17,097 bases of DNA from contig CAKUKP010000070.1 of assembly GCA_934663625.1 (NCBI GenBank), positions 1-17,097 on the forward strand. Direction: 5' to 3'. Of the stretch, positions 12,166 through 17,097 are shown in pieces (positions within the stretch are counted from its first letter, which is position 1; every line of letters starts with the position of its first letter). This DNA is from an uncultured Clostridia bacterium (GTDB taxonomy: Bacteria > Bacillota > Clostridia > Christensenellales > Aristaeellaceae). The notes under the pieces were generated by a model. The model searched no databases and was not told the origin of the DNA. It was given only the letters and a program-made list of their open reading frames with translations. The position numbers and the translations under genes are program-made.

Positions 12166-14007
12166 TTGAATATTGTACGCAATGATTTAAGAAACATCGC
12201 CATTATCGCCCACGTTGACCACGGCAAAACCACACTGGTGGATGAAATGCTGAAGCAGGGCGGCGTTTTCCGCGCCAACCAGCAGGTGGCGGATCGCGTA
12301 ATGGATTCCAACGATCTGGAGCGCGAACGCGGAATTACCATCCTTTCGAAGAATACATCCGTGCATTACGGTCATACGAAGATCAACATCGTCGATACCC
12401 CCGGCCACGCGGATTTCTCCGGCGAGGTTGAGCGCGTATTGAAGATGGTCAGCGGCGTGCTGCTGCTGGTAGACAGCTTTGAAGGCCCGATGCCGCAGAC
12501 GCGCTTCGTACTGAAGAAGGCGCTGGAGCTGAACCTGAAGGTGATCATCGTGATCAACAAGATGGATCGTCCGGACGCGCGCTGCGAAGAAGTGCTGGAT
12601 GAAACGCTGGAGCTACTGCTGGATCTGGACGCGAACGATGAACAGCTGGACAGCCCCGTAATTTACGCATCCGGCCGCGCCGGCACCGCCACCACCGATT
12701 GGCACAAGCCCGGCACCGACCTGCGCCCGCTGTTCGATTGCATCATGGAACACATTCCCGCGCCCGAAGGCGATCCCGACGGCAGCCTGCAAATGCTGGT
12801 TTCCACGATCGATTACAATGATTACGTCGGCCGCATCGGCATCGGCCGCATCGAGCGCGGCACGATCAAGGCCGGTATGATGGCGATCCGCTGCGTGCAC
12901 AATTCCACGTTCGTATCCGCGCCCGCGCGGCTGGCGGGCGTATTCACCTACGACGGCCTGAAGCGCGTACCCGCCGAGGAAGTCAAGGTCGGCGATATCG
13001 TAGCGATTTCCGGTTTTCCGGATCTGCTGATCGGCGATACCATCTGCAATGTTGCGATGGCGGATCCGCTGCCCTTCGTGAAGATCGATGAACCCACGAT
13101 TTCCATGACGTTCGTGGTCAACAACAGCCCGTTCGCCGGTACGGAGGGCACGTATGTCACATCCCGCCACCTGCGCGCGCGGCTGGAAAAGGAAGCGCTG
13201 ACCGATGTTTCCCTGCGCGTGGAGGAAACCGAAAGCACCGATGCATTCCGCGTATACGGCCGCGGCGAATTGCATCTTTCCATCCTGATCGAAAACATGC
13301 GCCGCCAGGGCTACGAATTCCAGATCACCAAGCCGGAAGTGCTCTACAAGGAAATCGACGGCGTGAAATGCGAACCGATCGAGCGGCTGGTGGTGGATGT
13401 TCCCAGCGAATACGCGGGCAGCGTGATCGATAAGATCGGCCGCCGCAAGGGCACGCTCCTTTCCATGCACGGCGAAAGCCGCATGCGCCTGGAATTTGAA
13501 GTTCCGTCCCGCGGTCTGTTCGGCTACCGCAGCGAATTTTTGACCGATACGCGCGGCGAAGGCGTGATGAGCGCCGTATTCGACAGCTATCAGCCTTATC
13601 GCGGCGATATTCCCACCCGCAATACCGGCGCGCTGGTGGCGTGGGAGGACGGCGTTACCACCAGCTACGCCCTGTTCATGATTCAGGATCGCGGCGAATT
13701 GTTTGTGGAGCCCGGCACAAAGGTGTACAACGGCATGATCATCGGCGCGAATTCCCGTCAGGGCGATATCGATGTGAACGTGTGCAAGAAGAAGCACATG
13801 ACCAACACCCGCAACGCCGCTTCCGCCGAGGAACAGACGAAGATCACCAACATCCGCCTGCTTTCGCTGGAAGAAGCGATGGAATTCATCGATGATGATG
13901 AACTGGTAGAAATCACGCCGAAATCCATCCGCATGCGCAAGCGCGTGCTGGGCACCGAGGCGCGCAAGAAGCTGGAAGCGCGTAAAAAGGCAGGACAGCA
14001 GTCCTGA
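12166..14007 (+). CDS. typA: Translational GTPase TypA/BipA
   Basis: 613 residues. A ribosome-associated EF-G-like GTPase involved in 50S assembly and stress or cold adaptation. G motifs: AHVDHGKTT (15-23), RGITILSK (55-62), DTPGHADF (77-84), NKMDR (131-135). The C-terminal BipA-specific region is complete, with RVYGRGELHLSILIENMRR, FLTDTRGEG and the end KKHMTNTRNA...LEEAMEFIDDDELVEITPKSIRMRKR. Start choice: AAGGGAG (12151-12157) lies 8 nt before a TTG at 12166, giving MNIVRNDLRNIAIIAHVDHGK. An ATG at 12145 has no ribosome binding site and would lie in front of it, so TTG is preferred. A hairpin CAGGAC-AGCA-GTCCTG spans the stop codon region. Probably co-transcribed with prfC. Confidence 0.96.
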   Translation: MNIVRNDLRNIAIIAHVDHGKTTLVDEMLKQGGVFRANQQVADRVMDSNDLERERGITILSKNTSVHYGHTKINIVDTPGHADFSGEVERVLKMVSGVLLLVDSFEGPMPQTRFVLKKALELNLKVIIVINKMDRPDARCEEVLDETLELLLDLDANDEQLDSPVIYASGRAGTATTDWHKPGTDLRPLFDCIMEHIPAPEGDPDGSLQMLVSTIDYNDYVGRIGIGRIERGTIKAGMMAIRCVHNSTFVSAPARLAGVFTYDGLKRVPAEEVKVGDIVAISGFPDLLIGDTICNVAMADPLPFVKIDEPTISMTFVVNNSPFAGTEGTYVTSRHLRARLEKEALTDVSLRVEETESTDAFRVYGRGELHLSILIENMRRQGYEFQITKPEVLYKEIDGVKCEPIERLVVDVPSEYAGSVIDKIGRRKGTLLSMHGESRMRLEFEVPSRGLFGYRSEFLTDTRGEGVMSAVFDSYQPYRGDIPTRNTGALVAWEDGVTTSYALFMIQDRGELFVEPGTKVYNGMIIGANSRQGDIDVNVCKKKHMTNTRNAASAEEQTKITNIRLLSLEEAMEFIDDDELVEITPKSIRMRKRVLGTEARKKLEARKKAGQQS

Positions 14008-14038
14008 CGACATCGTGTAATCATAGAAATTTATAAAC

Positions 14039-14068
14039 CATGGGCGTACAGCGTGCGCCCATGCTTTC
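14039..14068 (+). terminator. Weak terminator-like hairpin between typA and recF
   Basis: CATGGGCG (14039-14046) pairs with CGCCCATG (14056-14063), followed only by CTTTCAATT. The T-run is poor, so it may be a partial terminator or an mRNA-stabilising hairpin; recF could be read from the prfC-typA promoter. A lone TATAAA (14032-14037) has no matching -35. Confidence 0.45.
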
Positions 14069-14087
14069 AATTACAAGGAGGTAGATC

Positions 14088-15176
14088 ATGCACGTCATCC
14101 GCGCCCAACTGAATCATTTCCGCAATTATGAATCGTGCAATTTTGCGCCCTGCGCGGGCGTAAACGTGCTGCTGGGCGATAACGGACAGGGCAAAACGAA
14201 CCTGCTGGAGGCGCTGTATCTGTGCTGCACGGGCAGATCGCACCGCACGCGGCAGGATCGCGATCTGATCCGCTGGGACGCGGATTTCGCCTCCGTAAAG
14301 GTACACGCCGAGCGAAACGACGGCACGCACGACGTGGAAGTGATCCTGCCCGCGGCGGGCAAGCGCAGGATCAAAATCGCAGGGCGCGATGCAGCGCGCT
14401 CCGGCGAACTGATGGGACACATCACCGGCGTTCTGTTTTCACCGGAGGATCTGCGCACCGTAAAGGACGGCCCCGCCGAGCGCCGCCGCATGATCGATAT
14501 GACGCTCGCCCAGCTGCGCCCCGCCTATTATTACGCCCTGCAGCGCTACAACCGCGCGCTGAAGCAGCGCAACGAAGTACTGCGCGCCGCGGCGATGCAG
14601 CCCGCGATGGCGGATACGCTGGATATGTGGGATATGGAACTCGCCAAGGCGGGCGCAGAACTGATGCGCCATCGCCGCGATTACATCGAAAAGCTGTCCG
14701 CCGCCGCTGAAAGCACCTATCAGGAAATTGCCGACGGGCGCGAACGGCTGCAGGTTCGCTATGCGCCCAGCATCACCGCGGGCGATGACGCCCAATCCGC
14801 CGCGGACGCGCTTTTCGCGGCGCGCGACAGCGATCTGCGCCGCATGACCACATCCGTGGGCGCGCACCGCGACGAGGTACTGCTGACCGTAAACGGGCGC
14901 GAAGCGCGCACCTTCGGGTCGCAGGGACAGCAGCGCACAGCGGCGCTTTCGCTCCGGCTCGCGGAGCTGACCGTGATGCGCGAAGCGCTGGGCGAATGGC
15001 CGGTGCTGATGCTGGACGATGTAATGAGCGAGCTGGATCCCAACCGCCGCCGCCAGCTGATTCGCCGCCTTGACGGCGTGCAGACCATCATCACCTGCAC
15101 CGATCTGGAAGATCTGTCCGGCGCAGAGGTCGGCGCGGCATTGCGCGTGCACGGCGCGGCGCTGACGAAGGTATAA
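14088..15176 (+). CDS. recF: DNA replication and repair protein RecF
   Basis: 362 residues, the usual length. An SMC/Rad50-like ATPase that helps RecO-RecR load RecA at single-stranded gaps. Walker A GDNGQGKTNLLEAL (30-43); ABC signature GSQGQQRT (277-284); Walker B VLMLDDVMSELD (306-317). The N-terminus LNHFRNYESCNF is the family signature. The ATG at 14088 has AAGGAGG about 7 nt upstream. RecF usually sits in dnaA-dnaN-recF-gyrB; here it follows typA and meets a convergent gene, so the classical origin cluster is not next to it. Ended by a strong bidirectional terminator. Confidence 0.96.
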   Translation: MHVIRAQLNHFRNYESCNFAPCAGVNVLLGDNGQGKTNLLEALYLCCTGRSHRTRQDRDLIRWDADFASVKVHAERNDGTHDVEVILPAAGKRRIKIAGRDAARSGELMGHITGVLFSPEDLRTVKDGPAERRRMIDMTLAQLRPAYYYALQRYNRALKQRNEVLRAAAMQPAMADTLDMWDMELAKAGAELMRHRRDYIEKLSAAAESTYQEIADGRERLQVRYAPSITAGDDAQSAADALFAARDSDLRRMTTSVGAHRDEVLLTVNGREARTFGSQGQQRTAALSLRLAELTVMREALGEWPVLMLDDVMSELDPNRRRQLIRRLDGVQTIITCTDLEDLSGAEVGAALRVHGAALTKV

Positions 15177-15196
15177 AACAGCAATCTTTTTAGATA

Positions 15197-15237
15197 AAAA
15201 ATGGGCGATCGTATTGATTGTACGATCGTCCATTTTT
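15197..15237. terminator. Bidirectional terminator between recF and the convergent gene
   Basis: A 17-bp stem: bases 15197-15213 (AAAAATGGGCGATCGTA) pair with 15221-15237 with a single G-U, and a 7-nt loop. T-runs occur at the 3' end on both strands, so it can stop recF (+) and the secreted-protein gene (-). Confidence 0.93.
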
Positions 15238-15250
15238 GCTTGATAATTCT

Positions 15251-16879
15251 TTAGTTGGAACCCTCAGTGCCTTCGCCGGGATCGGGCTCAGTGGCCGCGG
15301 TGGGCGTTGGTGCCGCCGTGGGATCCGGAGTTGCCGTCGGATCCGGAGTAGGCGTGGGGGTCGGTTCCGGAGTCGCCGTGGGATCCGGAGTCGGAGTCGG
15401 TTCCTCGGTCGGCGCTGCGGTCGGCTCAGGAATCGGCGTGGGGGTCGGTTCCGGCGTTACGGTCGGCTGCGGATTTTCGATGTACTTCGCCATCGCCTGA
15501 ATCAGTTCCGGCGTCGCCAGCTTGCCATCCTTGAAATCGCCTTCCACGGTTACCATGCCGGTAAACTGCAGAACCGCCTTTACGGTATCGTTGTCATACT
15601 TGCCGGTGACCTTGTCCAGCAGACCCATCTGCTGCAGCAGCTTCTGCATCTCTTCTACGCGCCAGCCGGTATCACCCTTACGCAGGGTGATGAATCCATC
15701 GCACTTTTCCGCATTCTTGCGATCCAGCGCCTTGAGCGTCTTTACGCCCGCGATGCCGTCTTCCTTCAAGCCGGCCTGTTCCTGGAAGCGAATTACGGCT
15801 TCCTTCGTGCGATCGCCATAATCGCCGTCCACTTCCTGCGCCAGATAGCCCAGCTCGCGCAGACGGTTCTGCAGCTTTTCGACACGGATGCCGGTGCTGC
15901 CTTTCTTCAGCTGGCGATAGCGCACGAATTCGGGCGCATCGCTTGCAAACAGCTTCTCCTGCAGCTTTGCATCCGCCTTGCCATTCTGGCGAACGCCCAG
16001 CGCATCCTGGAAATAGCGTACCGCGGAAACGGTATTCCTGCCGTATACGCCGTCCGCCTTGCCGCACGCATAGCCCAGATCGTTCAAACGGTTCTGCAGC
16101 GCGCGCACCGCTTCACCGCGATCGCCCTTTGCCAGATCGGTATAGGTTCTGACGGCAGTCGCCGTCGGCGCGGGCGTTGCGCTCGCGGGGATTTCCGCCG
16201 CTTCTTTAACGCGGATATCGCAATCGGTCGCGGTCAGGCCTTCAAAATCCGTATCCGCTTCCCGCGCGGCGTTGACTACGGTCATCGGATAGGCGCGCGC
16301 CGCATCCAGCTGATCCGCCAGTTCCACCGTGATGCCGCCGAGGCGCGCATTTTCCGCATCATTCTGATACAGACCCACGCGCGCGATCAGGTTGCCCTCC
16401 GCATTTACGGCGTAGCGCTCCACCACGATGTGGGTAAGCAGTTCATCATCATACGTCACCGCGTAGCGATTCTTTTCCGCATCATAGCGAATCCGCGCCG
16501 CGGCATTTTCGGATACATCCACAAACATTTCGCCTCCGAACGACGCATATGCATATTCGCGCACCGCGTCTGCAGGCACATAGAGCGTTTCGCCATCCAT
16601 CTCCGCGCCCTCTTCCAGTTCGCCGAAATGATTGGCGACCTCGTACACCTGGTTCCAATAGAAATCAGCGTCCTCGCGCGTGTAGGCATATTCGCCCTCG
16701 ACGCCCATCGTGCGCGCCAGACCATCCAGAATGGGTAGCATGGCGTACAGCTTTTCTTCTGTATCCATCACCGGCACGGTCTGCGCGTCGGGCTGAAGGA
16801 TCGTAAGCTCGCTCTGCTCCGCCACAGCAGCGGACAGAAGCATACATACCGTCAACAGCACAACCAATATACGTTTCAT
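15251..16879 (-). CDS. Secreted protein with three peptidoglycan-binding repeats and Pro/Thr tail
   Basis: 542 residues. Signal peptide MKRILVVLLTVCMLLSAAVA with likely cleavage after A20 (AVA-EQ); no lipobox. Residues 21-235 form an unrecognised globular domain. Three PG_binding_1-type repeats follow: about 248-311 (KGDRGEAVRALQNRLNDLGY), 324-386 (KGSTGIRVEKLQNRLRELGY) and 400-463 (KGDTGWRVEEMQKLLQQMGL). The last is more divergent. Residues 471-542 are a low-complexity Pro/Thr/Glu/Asp tail, likely an extended spacer on the outside. No catalytic domain is seen, so a structural or targeting role at the cell wall is inferred. The ATG at 16879 has AAAGGAGAG upstream. Convergent with recF. It shares the PG-binding module with the deacetylase at 3583-4977. 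Confidence 0.88.
   Translation of the reverse strand: MKRILVVLLTVCMLLSAAVAEQSELTILQPDAQTVPVMDTEEKLYAMLPILDGLARTMGVEGEYAYTREDADFYWNQVYEVANHFGELEEGAEMDGETLYVPADAVREYAYASFGGEMFVDVSENAAARIRYDAEKNRYAVTYDDELLTHIVVERYAVNAEGNLIARVGLYQNDAENARLGGITVELADQLDAARAYPMTVVNAAREADTDFEGLTATDCDIRVKEAAEIPASATPAPTATAVRTYTDLAKGDRGEAVRALQNRLNDLGYACGKADGVYGRNTVSAVRYFQDALGVRQNGKADAKLQEKLFASDAPEFVRYRQLKKGSTGIRVEKLQNRLRELGYLAQEVDGDYGDRTKEAVIRFQEQAGLKEDGIAGVKTLKALDRKNAEKCDGFITLRKGDTGWRVEEMQKLLQQMGLLDKVTGKYDNDTVKAVLQFTGMVTVEGDFKDGKLATPELIQAMAKYIENPQPTVTPEPTPTPIPEPTAAPTEEPTPTPDPTATPEPTPTPTPDPTATPDPTAAPTPTAATEPDPGEGTEGSN
15290..15470 (-). repeat. Low-complexity Pro/Thr-coding repeat tract
   Basis: Imperfect tandem repeats of 6-24 nt (for example GGATCCGGAGT and GTGGGGGTCGGTTCCGG on the plus strand) encode the PTPTPDPTATPEP-like tail of the secreted protein. 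Such tracts expand and contract easily. They remain in frame here. Confidence 0.8.
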
Positions 16880-16962
16880 TTATGTAGCTCTCCTTTCATG
16901 AGATCCACTTATTAGACGATGTGGTCATGCGTTTTGTTTCGCTTTTCGGCTGGAAATATATG

Positions 16963-17097
16963 TTAATCCTCCGTATCTTTTGGCGACATATTTTCAAGAA
17001 ACGAATGCATCTGTCCGTTGTGCTTGTAGCCGGGCAGCGTATCCAGATTGACCTTGTGCAGGCTGGAAAACAGATTGATTTCCACATTGGGGTTGAC
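16963..17097 (-). CDS. C-terminal end of an unidentified gene
   Basis: The last 44 residues of a minus-strand gene cut by the window edge, ending at TAA (16965-16963). The visible part is VNPNVEINLFSSLHKVNLDT followed by LPGYKHNGQMHSFLENMSPK and DTED. It reads like a soluble protein end with an acidic tail. I do not recognise the family. It is chosen over another open frame on the same strand (16896-17087), which is rich in Arg, Cys and Ile and unlike its neighbours. The gap 16880-16962 to the secreted-protein gene shows no clear terminator, so the two may be co-transcribed. Confidence 0.6.
   Translation of the reverse strand, partial: VNPNVEINLFSSLHKVNLDTLPGYKHNGQMHSFLENMSPKDTED

Noticed and set aside
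12613..14070. Long open frame of 485 codons on the minus strand opposite typA
   Set aside because: It lies fully antisense to a clear typA with all GTPase motifs. Its composition (rich in His, Ala, Arg, Gln) is what the GC-rich codon pattern of typA gives in reverse. No ribosome binding site or family pattern.
15290..15470. Tandem DNA repeats as a CRISPR or satellite
   Set aside because: They encode the in-frame Pro/Thr-rich tail of a secreted protein and vary as low-complexity coding repeats do.
15218..16738. 506-codon plus-strand open frame opposite the secreted peptidoglycan-binding protein
   Set aside because: The minus-strand frame has a signal peptide, three recognisable domains and a ribosome binding site. 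The plus frame begins inside the terminator and is an Arg/Gly-rich mirror of the Pro/Thr repeats.

Overview
The window looks like a GC-rich member of the Clostridia (Bacillota). The evidence is the gene set and order (ylxM-ffh, rpsP-khpA, class II fba, a small 2[4Fe-4S] ferredoxin, Pro/Thr-rich peptidoglycan-binding secreted proteins), strong GGAGG ribosome binding sites, TTGACA/TATAAT promoters and many Rho-independent terminators. The exact family cannot be fixed from the sequence. An uncultured gut lineage is my guess, not an observation. Nearly all of the window is ordinary chromosomal core. No tRNA, rRNA, transposase, phage gene or CRISPR array is visible.

Left part, minus strand (1-2223): an almost complete M24 Xaa-Pro-type aminopeptidase cut by the window edge, the SRP RNA gene (ffs) with its own promoter, and a sugar-phosphate isomerase/epimerase-like TIM-barrel protein whose expected metal ligands are mostly replaced. 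A divergent promoter region (2195-2309) with a long inverted repeat separates this block from fba.

Central part, plus strand (2343-10300): class II fructose-bisphosphate aldolase; a membrane-anchored NodB-type polysaccharide deacetylase with a C-terminal peptidoglycan-binding domain; ylxM-ffh (protein half of the SRP, whose RNA lies about 4 kb away); a 240-bp multi-hairpin element; rpsP-khpA closed by a terminator, without the usual rimM-trmD-rplS; a ribbon-helix-helix regulator behind two perfect palindromes; a Fic AMP-transferase; ferredoxin; a second multi-hairpin element; an AlkD-like DNA glycosylase; and a 63-residue orphan protein.

Right part: prfC (RF3) and typA (BipA), two translational GTPases in tandem that both appear to start at TTG; recF away from its usual dnaA-dnaN context; a strong bidirectional terminator; then, on the minus strand, a secreted protein with three peptidoglycan-binding repeats and a Pro/Thr tail, and the C-terminal end of an unidentified gene.

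The most unusual signal is non-coding. Two intergenic multi-branched hairpin elements (about 6816-7056 and 8998-9262) share stem modules with each other. One module, 23 identical bases, also occurs alone in the deacetylase leader. They look like a modular repeat family or a structured RNA. The second item worth attention is the RHH/Fic neighbourhood with its operator-like palindromes.
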